Shown: piece after piece, positions 17,622-26,563 of the stretch | How positions within the stretch are numbered: the first letter of the stretch is position 1 | Layout: each line of letters opens with the position of its first letter | From: Eutrophobius brisbanensis | Lineage (GTDB): Bacteria > Pseudomonadota > Gammaproteobacteria > Eutrophobiales > Eutrophobiaceae | Assembly: GCA_038131795.1 (NCBI GenBank) | Contig: JAYPQE010000003.1 | Span: 992,001 to 1,056,000 of the forward strand | DNA length: 64,000 nt | Direction of reading: 5' to 3' | The notes under the pieces: generated by a model | Databases searched by the model: none | Told to the model about the DNA's origin: nothing | Seen by the model: the letters and a program-made list of their open reading frames with translations, nothing else | Position numbers and translations under genes: made by a program

Positions 17622-18264
17622 CTGCCGTCTTCCCTATATATGCATTATCGCCTGACATTATGGTCTCACAATCCACTTCACCCCAAAAGCGCTTATTGAT
17701 TTTGGGTAACTTGAACAGTAATTTCAGAATCACCATGGCTGTAAACTTCTCATCATCGCCCACTGCCAATACATAATTCCCTGACTGGGTTTCATTATAG
17801 ACCTTGATGTAGTAAGTCCCTGCCTCAAATCGGGTGGTACTTTTAAAATTTTCGCCAAATTCTGGACCAATCCAGTACCATTTTTTACCGTACTCTTCAT
17901 ACCAGGGCCACCATTCATAAGTCTCATCACTGAAATCAGCGATAAGTTTCATATTTTCATCAAAAACCGAAAATGAAAAATGTTGATAATAATCACAATT
18001 ATCAATCTTGGGCGAAGTTATACCGGCGTAAAACCTGAATTGCTCCGGGCTGGTGATCTGATAAAAATGCGGAGATCCTCGCAATGATGAGAATATGGCC
18101 TTGGAGATTTCAGGGTTTTCTATGACATAGGGGTTAGATTGAGTGGACTCGAATTCATTCAGGACGGGTTGATGTGCTATTACGCCATATGGCATGAAAA
18201 GCAAGGCCATCATGAATAATTGCCGTAAATAAAATCTTATGCATTGTAAGATACTTAATTTCAC
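17614..18264 (-). CDS. Exported protein with a PPC-like beta domain and C-terminal hydrophobic segment
   Basis: The 216-aa product starts with a long signal peptide (MKLSILQCIRFYLRQL, then a hydrophobic stretch ending GVIAHQ). The mature part has the strand pattern FRFYAG...FSFSVFDENMKLIADF...FEAGTYYIKVYNETQSG, followed by NYVLAVGDDEKF. This resembles the pre-peptidase C-terminal (PPC) beta sandwich with its G.Y...V......G.Y.L signature. A Trp/Tyr-rich YEWWPWYEEYGKKWYW segment near the middle is unusual. Overlap with nnrU suggests joint function. The family is not confidently identified. Confidence 0.65.
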   Translation of the reverse strand: MKLSILQCIRFYLRQLFMMALLFMPYGVIAHQPVLNEFESTQSNPYVIENPEISKAIFSSLRGSPHFYQITSPEQFRFYAGITSPKIDNCDYYQHFSFSVFDENMKLIADFSDETYEWWPWYEEYGKKWYWIGPEFGENFKSTTRFEAGTYYIKVYNETQSGNYVLAVGDDEKFTAMVILKLLFKLPKINKRFWGEVDCETIMSGDNAYIGKTADD

Positions 18265-18388
18265 TTTTATCTATTCCTGTAATGTTGTTATTGCGCAACC
18301 CCGGATCATTATATTAAAAAGTTGATGACAATTTTAAAAACTTGTCATCAACAAACAATTTCAAAGTGAATATATCAGAGAATAGAAT

Positions 18389-18763
18389 ATGGGTATCAAA
18401 GACAATCGCAAACTAAAACGTTATTCGGTAAAACTAAAGGTCTATGAACAAAAAAGCGGCAAAATCATCGGATATATAGAAGATATCAGTATTCATGGGA
18501 TGAACGTGAAGAGCACCGAACGCTTCCCTGAAATGCAGTAATTAGATGTCTGGTTCGGTGCCAGTGAAGGTTCAGAATCAGATAAGATACAATTAGCTGT
18601 TATTAAGGTCTGGGACGCATTTACAGACACAATTCCACGGCTGTATAGCACCGGGCTGCATTTTATCGCCCCATCAGAACAGGCATTGGATCAACTGCAA
18701 AAACTAATTTATGAATTACGGGATGATTATGTATCCCAGTGGGAAGAATCAACTTTTACCTAA
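18389..18763 (+). pseudogene. Second PilZ-domain gene interrupted by an in-frame TAA
   Basis: ATG 18389 opens a frame encoding NRKLKR (RxxxR) near residue 6 and EDISIHG (DxSxxG) near residue 31, both c-di-GMP-binding motifs of PilZ. TAA at 18539-18541 stops it after 50 codons. The same frame continues with LDVWFGASEG...IQLAVIKVWD and YSTGLHFIAPSE, the remaining PilZ strands, and ends at TAA 18761-18763, for about 124 codons in total. The 3' end overlaps the convergent GGDEF/EAL gene by 15 bp. This is a nonsense-broken receptor beside an intact c-di-GMP turnover enzyme. Confidence 0.82.
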
Positions 18764-20938
18764 AATGTCATTTTTAGACAAGGGGGCCGAAAGCATAAAC
18801 CCCTGAAAATAATCACAGCCAGATCTGGACAGGTAATCATGCTGATCCTGTGATTCTATACCCTCACCTACTGTTGTAATTGACATTGCCTGACTCAGGG
18901 CAAAGATCACATCCAGCACTTTTGCATTTTCTTTTTTAAGGGGGATGTCATGGATAAGGCTTTTATCCAGTTTAATATACTTGATAGGAAATAACTTGAT
19001 TGGCTCCAGTGAGAGATGTCCTGTACCAAAATCATCAATGGCAAGCTGTACGCCTAAATCACACAGGCTGTCCATCATGGCGCGATTTTCATGAAGATGA
19101 CCATCCAGAATATTTTCAGACAATTCTATCACCAGGTTTTGAGGCAAAAACCCGGTGGATGACAAGGCATTTTTGACAATATCTAGAAGTTCCGGCTTGA
19201 TTTGCACGGGGGATACATTGATAAAGATCTTATCCCCCGTATTGGCATTATCCTCCCATGATTTTGCGGTATTCATGGCGGTGAACAATACCCATTCTTC
19301 GATTTCATCTATTAATCCAAGCTTTTCAGCCATGGGCAATAATTCCAATGGCTCAACGACACCTATATCATTAGAATTCCAACGTATTAATGCTTCATAT
19401 CCATGAACATTTCCAGCTTTTGCAAAAATAGGCTGATATAAAATCTCCAGTTCATTATTTTCAATGGCTATTTTCAGGTTTTCTTCAATCTGTAAATTGC
19501 GATAAATATTTTTGTTTTGCTCGTCCGCATAATATTGATAACAATTTCGCCCCAATGCCTTAGCCCTGTACATTGCCGCATCAGCACAACTCACTAAATC
19601 TTTGACCTTTGTACCGTCCTTGGGGGCAATGGCAATACCAATACTTGCTGATATTGAATGCTTTTTGTCCCGAATCCGAAAAGGGGCAGACAATGTCTTT
19701 AATATCCGGTTAGCAAAGTTCGAAGCATCCTCCTTTGTCTGCAAGGAAAAAATCAATGTGAATTCATCGCCACCATAACGCGCAAGGAGATCATCATCAC
19801 GGACACAGCTGACCAGCCGTTTGCTTACCGCTTTTAGTAATTCGTCTCCTATTATGTGTCCTTCGTTATCATTAATCTGTTTAAATCCATCAAGATCAAT
19901 AAACATTAACACCATGGCATTATCTTCACTAACCTCAATTAATCTCCTGGTTGCTTCCTTTTCAAACGCCAGACGATTTAGCAGGTTAGTTAGTATGTCG
20001 TGATGTGCAAGGTGGGAAAGCTTGTCTTCAGACTCTTTGATACGACTGATATCTGACAGCACAATCACATACTGCACTGGCAAATTATCATCGGAAGTAA
20101 TCCTGCTGATATTCATCAGCAGGTGGCAATTCTCATCATTCTGATATCGAATATCGACACTGCCCCGCCAATGGTTTTTTTTATCTATTATCTGGCTTAT
20201 CTCTTCCTTTAAGCTTTCATCAGATATAAGTAATTCATAAAAATTCTTGTTAAGAATAGAGCTTTCTGCATACCCGGTTAAATTAATAAAAGCCGGATTG
20301 GTTTTAAAGATCAATCCTTCGCTGTCTGCAATCAGGATACTTTCAGCTGAATTTTCAAAGGCCACCTTGGAGTGCAGCAGCAATTCATCTGCTTTTTCCC
20401 TTTCAATAGCAAAACTTGCCAGGTGACTGGCTGATTGGAGAATGTATTGATGCAAAGGATTGGGTTTTCTCTTAATTCCACTGGTCAGAGAAAATGATCC
20501 AAATATTTTTCCATTTATATAGACCGGATAAGACCAACAGGAACCTATTTGATATTTCGCTGCGATATCACGTAGCTTTTCCCAGGCACCATCAATAGTC
20601 ACATCCTCGACAAATTGTGATTTCTCCGTGGCTACTGCGCTGCCACATGAGCCGTATCCATATTCTGGTTTAAGACCGTTAAAATCATGCCTCACCTCTT
20701 CAGGAAAGCTGGGGGAAGCCAGAATGCTGAGCGCGGTCTTATTTTCATTAAATACCATCACAGCTGCCATACAATCGCCCACCAGTCTCTCGCTCATGAG
20801 GCATAGCTGGTCGAGGGTTTGTGAAATGGATTTGCGTTGAGCTATGAGCTCCAGAATAGAGGTTTGAATATGAAATACATCAGTAATACCTTTTTGATCG
20901 GCAATATTTTTGACTATATCTTTAGAAGGGATGGCCAT
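18749..20938 (-). CDS. GAF-PAS-GGDEF-EAL c-di-GMP turnover protein
   Basis: Domain order is GAF (about residues 30-175), PAS (about 190-300), GGDEF (about 310-475) and EAL (about 485-730). The diguanylate cyclase active site YGGDEF is intact and has an RDDD inhibitory site five residues upstream. The EAL phosphodiesterase core has YEALIRW, IKLDKSLI and DDFGTGHLSL, so both halves look catalytically competent. The GAF/PAS part suggests a cytoplasmic ligand or redox sensor, since no membrane segment is present. A short MLES extension upstream of ATG 20938 (frame opens at 20953) is possible. It converges with a broken PilZ gene. Confidence 0.93.
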   Translation of the reverse strand: MAIPSKDIVKNIADQKGITDVFHIQTSILELIAQRKSISQTLDQLCLMSERLVGDCMAAVMVFNENKTALSILASPSFPEEVRHDFNGLKPEYGYGSCGSAVATEKSQFVEDVTIDGAWEKLRDIAAKYQIGSCWSYPVYINGKIFGSFSLTSGIKRKPNPLHQYILQSASHLASFAIEREKADELLLHSKVAFENSAESILIADSEGLIFKTNPAFINLTGYAESSILNKNFYELLISDESLKEEISQIIDKKNHWRGSVDIRYQNDENCHLLMNISRITSDDNLPVQYVIVLSDISRIKESEDKLSHLAHHDILTNLLNRLAFEKEATRRLIEVSEDNAMVLMFIDLDGFKQINDNEGHIIGDELLKAVSKRLVSCVRDDDLLARYGGDEFTLIFSLQTKEDASNFANRILKTLSAPFRIRDKKHSISASIGIAIAPKDGTKVKDLVSCADAAMYRAKALGRNCYQYYADEQNKNIYRNLQIEENLKIAIENNELEILYQPIFAKAGNVHGYEALIRWNSNDIGVVEPLELLPMAEKLGLIDEIEEWVLFTAMNTAKSWEDNANTGDKIFINVSPVQIKPELLDIVKNALSSTGFLPQNLVIELSENILDGHLHENRAMMDSLCDLGVQLAIDDFGTGHLSLEPIKLFPIKYIKLDKSLIHDIPLKKENAKVLDVIFALSQAMSITTVGEGIESQDQHDYLSRSGCDYFQGFMLSAPLSKNDILGKS

Positions 20939-21026
20939 ATGGGATTCTAACAAAGTTAACTATGCAATGGATAGTTCACGAACAGACGTTTGATATATCT
21001 TACTGTTACCTCACATCAAAACTATA

Positions 21027-22340
21027 TCAAACAATCTTCACGAGCAAGGCGGACAGGAACCCACCAAGCGTGGACAAGCCGACAACTGATCCACCCATTT
21101 CATATGCCTCGGGCAACATGGTCTCCGCAATCATGGTTAACATGGCCCCTGCGGCCAGGGCCTCTATGCCTACCATAAAATAATATAAACCTCCTTCGGG
21201 GCTGGGTGGGAATATGACTGCGCCCAGGGCTGCCCCCAGGCCGGTAGTCAGGGTAATTGAACCCCACATGAGATAGACCTTACCCAGAGTGAGGCCATTG
21301 TCGCGCATACTCACAGAACTGGACATGGCCTCCGGCATATTCGCAAGGAATACCCCAACGATAAATGCCAGACTGACCCCACCTGTACTGACTGCCAGCA
21401 TACCAATGACCAGGGATTCAGGGATGGCATCGATAAAGATTCCCAACCAGATGGCCAACGCCGCATTACCATGGGACCTGGCCTCCCCTTCACTCCTGAT
21501 TTCTTCCGTCGTGACTGCCACCTGTTCCTTGTCCAACGATTCCATGGTCTCCTTATGCCAATCTTCATCCACTTCCATCTCTGTCCTGACAGACAAATCA
21601 TCCAGCCTGGATGCCGCCAGTGACATGATATTGTCCCTGACAGATTTGTCTTCCTTGAGGAGGGTTTTAAAATCATCCCTGGAAATACTGTAGACCTGTA
21701 CATCCCCCCGGGCGATGGCATCTGCTGTTCGCGGTCCCTCCTGAATGACCCCCAACTCACCAAAACAATCATATTTGCCTAATGTTGCCAGATTTTTATG
21801 CTCATTATTCTCATGACGGATAATATCCACCTCTCCATTGAGGATGAAAAACATCTCTTCGGCTAACTCGTTCTGACGACATATTGCCTCACCGTCTTCA
21901 TAAGTCTTCAGTTCCACTTCATGAATAAGATCTGCCATCAGTTCCGGCGGCAACTGATTCAGGATTTTTATCTTCCCGAGCTTTTCCACCAGGATCTTTG
22001 ATCGTTTGTATTTGACCCTCTCCAGATAGTGCCGTGCACTGGATAGGCGGCGCATAAAAGCACCGTAATTATTTAATATGGCATTGAGTCCGGAAAAGGT
22101 TATGCCACCGAGTATGGCCGAGAAAATCACCACATAAATGACGGTATTACCATGGCTTTCAACATGGTGTGGGACATGGCCAAATAATTCGATGGTCAAG
22201 GCAAATAATAATGCCCCACCACCAAATGCCATAAAGATAGAATTTATCTTTTTGCCGGGCCGGGTCCATAGCCCCAACCAGGCCCCGATGGGCAATGAAA
22301 TAGCGCTTACCACTCCCCAGAAAAACGCCGTGGTTGTCAT
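21027..22340 (-). CDS. ZIP-family metal transporter with an inserted cyclic-nucleotide-binding domain
   Basis: The 437-aa protein begins with membrane helices (about residues 5-100) and ends with more (about 290-437). The C-terminal helices contain AIWLGIFIDAIPESLVIG, which matches the ZIP helix IV motif HNFPEG in divergent form, and MPEAMSSSVSM and EALAAGAMLTM(I)AE, which match helix V. Between the halves lies a full cNMP-binding/Crp-like domain (about 130-245) with EDGEAICRQNELAEEMFFIL and FGELGVIQEGPRTADA, the FGE...R(T/S)A phosphate-binding cassette. The variable cytoplasmic loop of ZIP is thus replaced by a sensor domain, suggesting transport gated by a nucleotide. A charged linker (about 245-285) follows. 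Confidence 0.85.
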   Translation of the reverse strand: MTTTAFFWGVVSAISLPIGAWLGLWTRPGKKINSIFMAFGGGALLFALTIELFGHVPHHVESHGNTVIYVVIFSAILGGITFSGLNAILNNYGAFMRRLSSARHYLERVKYKRSKILVEKLGKIKILNQLPPELMADLIHEVELKTYEDGEAICRQNELAEEMFFILNGEVDIIRHENNEHKNLATLGKYDCFGELGVIQEGPRTADAIARGDVQVYSISRDDFKTLLKEDKSVRDNIMSLAASRLDDLSVRTEMEVDEDWHKETMESLDKEQVAVTTEEIRSEGEARSHGNAALAIWLGIFIDAIPESLVIGMLAVSTGGVSLAFIVGVFLANMPEAMSSSVSMRDNGLTLGKVYLMWGSITLTTGLGAALGAVIFPPSPEGGLYYFMVGIEALAAGAMLTMIAETMLPEAYEMGGSVVGLSTLGGFLSALLVKIV

Positions 22341-22552
22341 AGAAAATCCCGATAGTTAGTGTATTGTGGTTAACATCGTCCCAGCAAGACGCCTCAATGT
22401 TAATGAATGATGAATAATACTCAATTTAACAGATAATTATGTACATTCTTATATGCTTACCTGAGAAAATATGACATTTATCATGTCATATCAATGTCAT
22501 TGAATTGTAACATCTAAATAACTGGTCTATACATTCGGGATTACTTTAGTTC

Positions 22553-22952
22553 ATGGCGAATTTGGCAAAAACAGAACAAATACCCCATCACCTGATTAAT
22601 GATTTCTGGGGGGGGGCTGGCCTCTATGCTGGTTGCCCTGCCATCAGCTATTGCCTTTGGTGTCCTGGTATATGCCGCGATTGACCCTGCGCTGGCCGGT
22701 GAAGGGGCATTGATAGGTATGATAGGTGCTGCAGCACTGGGGATTACCGCGCCCCTAGTGGGCAGGACACCTGCACTGATCACCGCCCCCTGTGCCCCTG
22801 CGGCCGCCATTCTCTCGGGCCTTGCCATTACCCTGGTGGATAGTGGGATTGATATTGGCAGAATTCCGGGGCTACTGGCATTAACGGCATTATTATCTTC
22901 AGGGTTGCAACTGCCGTTGTGCTGGGGTCTGACAACCTGCGAGGAGTATTAA
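22553..22952 (+). pseudogene. SulP-type anion transporter, frameshifted N-terminal fragment
   Basis: ATG 22553 encodes a short N-terminus ending HHLINDFWGG, then hits a run of nine G (22608-22616). With eight G the frame would run straight into GLASMLVALPSAIAFGVLVY...GRTPALITAPCAPAAAILSGLA, which is the first membrane part of a SulP (sulfate/bicarbonate-type) transporter. As sequenced, the two parts are in different frames. The similarity ends near position 22910 (SSGLQL), after which about ten unrelated residues lead to TAA at 22952, so at least three quarters of the gene, including any STAS domain, is missing. This is a deletion remnant with an additional homopolymer shift. Confidence 0.78.
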
Positions 22953-22999
22953 GACAAGGATCAAAATCAACCTCCTTGTGCCGGGCATTTTCAAGTCCA

Positions 23000-23251
23000 T
23001 TATTCAGTGTCCTCGCTTGCTGGAATATTACATACACCTTGAGAATATGATAATACATCCGGATCACTACAGGCACTACAGGCATTGGGGTAGTCTACCC
23101 TTTCAGTACTGTCACAGGGGGTGGTGACACAGCGGATACCGGTATCACGCACGGCACACACCGGCATATAGATCTCCGCACACATATCCGGCCTGGGAGT
23201 AGTACATTGCGTGAGTCCCAGCCCTTGTTGTGCTGTCATCTTGATATTCAT
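23000..23251 (-). CDS. Kazal-like cysteine-rich protein, possible gene remnant
   Basis: The frame encodes a cysteine-rich segment with the order CAEIYMPVC, AVRDTGIRC, VTTPC, YPNACSAC and SYSQGVC. PVC...Y.NAC..C.......G.C is the Kazal-type protease-inhibitor pattern. Bacterial proteins of this kind normally carry a signal peptide, but none is visible here. The N-terminal part of the frame runs antisense into the Na/Pi cotransporter remnant, implying that the 5' end was lost at a junction near 23235. The start at 23251 (MNIKMTAQQ) is arbitrary. It is probably a truncated gene trapped between two other remnants. Confidence 0.5.
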   Translation of the reverse strand: MNIKMTAQQGLGLTQCTTPRPDMCAEIYMPVCAVRDTGIRCVTTPCDSTERVDYPNACSACSDPDVLSYSQGVCNIPASEDTE

Positions 23252-24485
23252 TGTAATTGGTTCATTGTTGACACTTGTATTGCAATCTTCCAGTACCACT
23301 ATGGCCATCACCCTGGTAGCGGCCAGTCAGGTTGTGATCAATTTTGAAGCTGCTGCTGCCATGGTATTGGGGGGAAATATTGGTACCACGATCATAGCCA
23401 ACCTTGCCGCCTTTGTATCAAATACCGAAGCCAGACGTGCTGCCCTTGCCCATTTTATATTTAACTCCATTGGTGTCATTTGGATAATCATATTGTTCAC
23501 ACCCTATTTGGCCCTGGCAGATAAAATTGCCAGTGAATTCATGTCTGCCTCGCCTTTAACCATTTCCACCGACATCCCTATTGGCTTATCAATTTTTCAT
23601 AGCTCGTTTAATATTATCAATACCCTGGTATTGATTGGTTTTATCCACTACATCGCTAAAATTGTCATCTATTTTATTCATGAAAAACCGGTTCCAGAGC
23701 CAGTATTCTGTACATCTAAATATTTAACAAAACAATCTTTAAATTATCCGGAAACCGCAATCAAGGCGTTACTGGATGAGACCAGGAGGTTGTATCAGGA
23801 GGCAGTTATTGAAGCGATTGCCCATAGCCTGGGGGTGCATCGAAAAGATATCATGTCTGATATACCTGTCCGACAAATCGTTGAACAACATGGACATCCG
23901 GGAATAAAACATAAACTCTTTATTAAAACCCGCATCCAGCCAATTTATACGGAAGTACTGGATTATGCATCGGAAATTCAGGAAAAATTCTCTCTCACAA
24001 AAGAAGATAATGATCGTGTAACCCGATTAAAAAAAGTACATCGCGATGCCCTTGACGTCATGAGTCATGTCAGAATCCTGAAAAAAGAGATGGCAAGGCA
24101 CAAGGACGACAATAACCCGGTACTGGAAAATGAATATATATAGCTGAAGTGCGCGGTGATCGAGTTGCTCCGGCTTTTTATGAAGGAGAACGATATGCTG
24201 TTTATAGAGGACAGCAAAACACTGCTGGGAGGCATCCAAAGCAAGGCTGAAACGGAGGACGCTAACCTGCTCCTGGACATTGACTCCCTCATTCGTGCCC
24301 ATATAATTACACCTGAACAAGGTGTCTCCCTGATTAATTGTAGTAATGCCGTTCTAGAGATACACCGTATGATTATAAAGGCCGCAAAATACCTGTCTGT
24401 AATTGGCTCGGGCTACGAGCAGCTTGAACAGGCCGTACTTAAAGAAGAGGAAAATCTCACCAAACAGATTAGCAAGGCAGCCTAG
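23235..24485 (+). pseudogene. Na+/phosphate cotransporter (NptA-like), 5'-truncated and stop-interrupted
   Basis: The frame shows the second QSSS repeat of Na/Pi cotransporters (GSLLTLVLQSSSTTMAITL), then GGNIGTTIIANLAAF, further membrane helices, and a PhoU-like cytoplasmic helical domain. The first half of the transporter, with the first QSSS repeat, is missing; the join lies near 23235. A TAG at 24141-24143 ends the frame, yet the same frame continues with IELLRLFMKENDMLF and RAHIITPEQGVSLINCSN to the stop at 24485, which completes a normal PhoU-like tail. The gene therefore carries both a 5' deletion and a nonsense mutation and is almost certainly non-functional as a transporter. Confidence 0.82.
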
Positions 24486-24511
24486 TGAGACCATTTCACA
24501 ACTTTATTTGA

Positions 24512-25423
24512 TTAGCGGGGTGGCAAACCCACCAATTCTCTGGTGATGGAATCCAGCTGGTGCCGGGCAACCTCATCATAGGCCTGATCGTTAGCCCGTC
24601 CTTCATGTAATCCTTCAAAATAAAGCCCGGTTCTGCCTTCCATGGTTGGCGAAGCGGCCAGGTTCATCACCGCATCAGCGCCCTCGTCCACTGTGGTCCG
24701 TGCCGGACGGTCCATTTGCGATACCATGGTGGTATCCATCATGGATGCCGGGTGTAATGTATTGAACGTCACCCCGGTATCTTCCAACAGTTCTGCATAA
24801 TGAAACGCATGCAGTACCTGGGCCAGTTTGCTGCGGTGATAGGTAGCCCGGCCACTGAAATATTTTTCCAACATGAGATCACCCAGATTGACTGGGCTTT
24901 GGGCACGGGACGCCACATTGATTATACGAGATGGGGCGCTGGCTTTTAGCAGTGGCAGTAACAGGTCCGTCAATAAATAATGTGACAGGTAATTTACCTG
25001 CAAGACCATTTCATAACCGTCCTGGCTGACCCGGCGCTGCCCACCGGCGAAGCCTGACCCCAGACCGGCATTATTGATCAGTATATGTAACTCCTGATGA
25101 TCCCGTTTAATCTCATCTGCCAGCCTTCTGATGTTATCCAACGCGCCAAAATCTGCCTGATAAAACTGTGCACTGCCGGCACCACCATTAATCGCATCTA
25201 CCACTTCTGCACCACGTTCAGCATTTCTCCCATGGATGAGGACATGGGCCCCCAGCTCACCAAGACGAATCGCGACTTCCCTGCCCAGACCATCTGTTGA
25301 ACCGGTAATAAGTACCGTTTTTCCTGACATATGGGGGTAAACAGAGGACTGCGCAAATACCTGACCAGATAACACAGAAAGAATGAATACAGAAATAATC
25401 AGTGTATTAATTACTATTTTCAT
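24512..25423 (-). CDS. Short-chain dehydrogenase/reductase with a Sec signal peptide
   Basis: The SDR fold is clear: TGSTDGLG (TGxxxGxG) near residue 43, NNAG near 120, a catalytic Ser in NVASRAQ, and YHRSK (YxxxK). The overall pattern resembles retinol-dehydrogenase-like SDRs. From ATG 25423 the protein starts MKIVINTLIISVFILSVLSG and ends its leader at VFAQ, a good Sec signal, which is unusual because NAD(P) is mainly cytoplasmic. It may instead be a membrane anchor. It is divergent from the OmpA-type pseudogene and convergent with the Na/Pi remnant. The substrate is unknown. Confidence 0.88.
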   Translation of the reverse strand: MKIVINTLIISVFILSVLSGQVFAQSSVYPHMSGKTVLITGSTDGLGREVAIRLGELGAHVLIHGRNAERGAEVVDAINGGAGSAQFYQADFGALDNIRRLADEIKRDHQELHILINNAGLGSGFAGGQRRVSQDGYEMVLQVNYLSHYLLTDLLLPLLKASAPSRIINVASRAQSPVNLGDLMLEKYFSGRATYHRSKLAQVLHAFHYAELLEDTGVTFNTLHPASMMDTTMVSQMDRPARTTVDEGADAVMNLAASPTMEGRTGLYFEGLHEGRANDQAYDEVARHQLDSITRELVGLPPR

Positions 25424-25576
25424 TAATCTATCCAAATTAAATTATAAAAGACCTAAATTGCCCTATTTTATTACTATATAATTTTACTCATGTCACAAAT
25501 TTTGTCGATATTAATTACAATATTGCGGCTCAATCATTAAAATTTTACGTTTAAATTTAAAATCTGAGGAAATCCA

Positions 25577-26414
25577 ATTGTAAAAAAAATTAAAACAATC
25601 ATCTTCATTTGTTGTATCACGGTCCTGTCAGGATGTGCCACGACAGGTGGGACTGAAAATCATGGTATTACCGGTGAAGTCCTTTGCCTGATCGCCATGT
25701 CTGCTGCCGGTGCGGGTGCAGGTGCGGTCATTGATAATGAACCAGAGGTATTTATCCCTGAGCGGTCATTGGTGGCGTCATAGGTTATCTCGCCTGCGGT
25801 GATGATGAACCCAGGATGGCTAGCCAGCCGGCAGATTCAGATGGTGATGGTGCCCCGGAACGCCAAGAGGCACACGGGTCAATTCATCAGGTTGTGCACT
25901 TGATTCTGACCGCGACGGCGTTGCAGATGGTGCCGATCGCTGTCCAGGCACGCCTAGAGGCGCCCCCGTCAATAGTTCAGGATGTGAGCTTGACAATGAT
26001 AACGATGGTGTTGTGAACAGGATTGATCAATGTCCAAGCACTCCCAGGGGACAGGCCGTTAATGAAGTCGGTTGCCACATTATATTTTCCCTGGAAGGCG
26101 TTAATTTTGAAAATAACAGCGCTAACCTTACCAGTGACGCGCAGACAAAGCTTGATGAAGCAGTAAGAATGTTAAATCAAAAAAGCAACATTAACGTTAA
26201 CATTGAGGGACATACAGACAGCAATGGCAGTGATGCATATAACATGCAGTTATCGCAACGGCGTGCCCAGGCTGTGGTAGATTATCTGGCAGAAAATGGT
26301 ATTCGTCGCAGTCGACTGACTGCCGTTGGCAGGGGTGAAGGTTCTCCCATTGCAACAAACGATACCTCAGCAGGACGTGCGCAAAACCGCCGGGTAGAAT
26401 TTATCATCCGATAA
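25577..26414 (+). pseudogene. OmpA-family lipoprotein with TSP3 repeats, frameshifted and lacking a normal start
   Basis: An AGGA site sits six bases before ATT 25577, which begins a lipoprotein-like leader (VKKIKTIIFICCITVLSGCA). This frame stops at TAG 25781. From about 25762 a second frame continues the same protein (AVIGGVIGYLACGDDEP) up to about 25870. A third frame then carries calcium-binding TSP3-type repeats (DSDRDGVADGADRCPGTPRG, DNDNDGVVNRIDQCP) and a full OmpA C-terminal domain (NFENNSANLT...IEGHTDSNGSD...RRVEF) to TAA 26414. So there are at least two frameshifts plus an ATT in place of ATG. Only the OmpA-like peptidoglycan-binding part (GTG 26013 onward) remains as a continuous frame of 133 aa. 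Confidence 0.85.
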
Positions 26415-26420
26415 TAAAGC

Positions 26421-26457
26421 ATTGGGGAGCAGGTTTTATACCTGTTCCCCAATTTTT
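26421..26457 (+). terminator. Rho-independent terminator after the OmpA-like gene
   Basis: ATTGGGGAGCAGGT pairs with ACCTGTTCCCCAAT across a short TTTA-type loop, with the A tract/T tract (TTTTT) directly after the stem. It lies 7 bp past the OmpA-like stop codon. This is a strong intrinsic terminator, retained although the gene is broken. Confidence 0.85.
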
Positions 26458-26563
26458 ACCCTCTCAAGCATCTCGAAATACCCCCCTTATTTAACAAGCC
26501 ATCCTTAATCTTTTACCCCGCATTTTACTTGTGTATAGTAGATCCAAACGTGACGGAGCAGCT

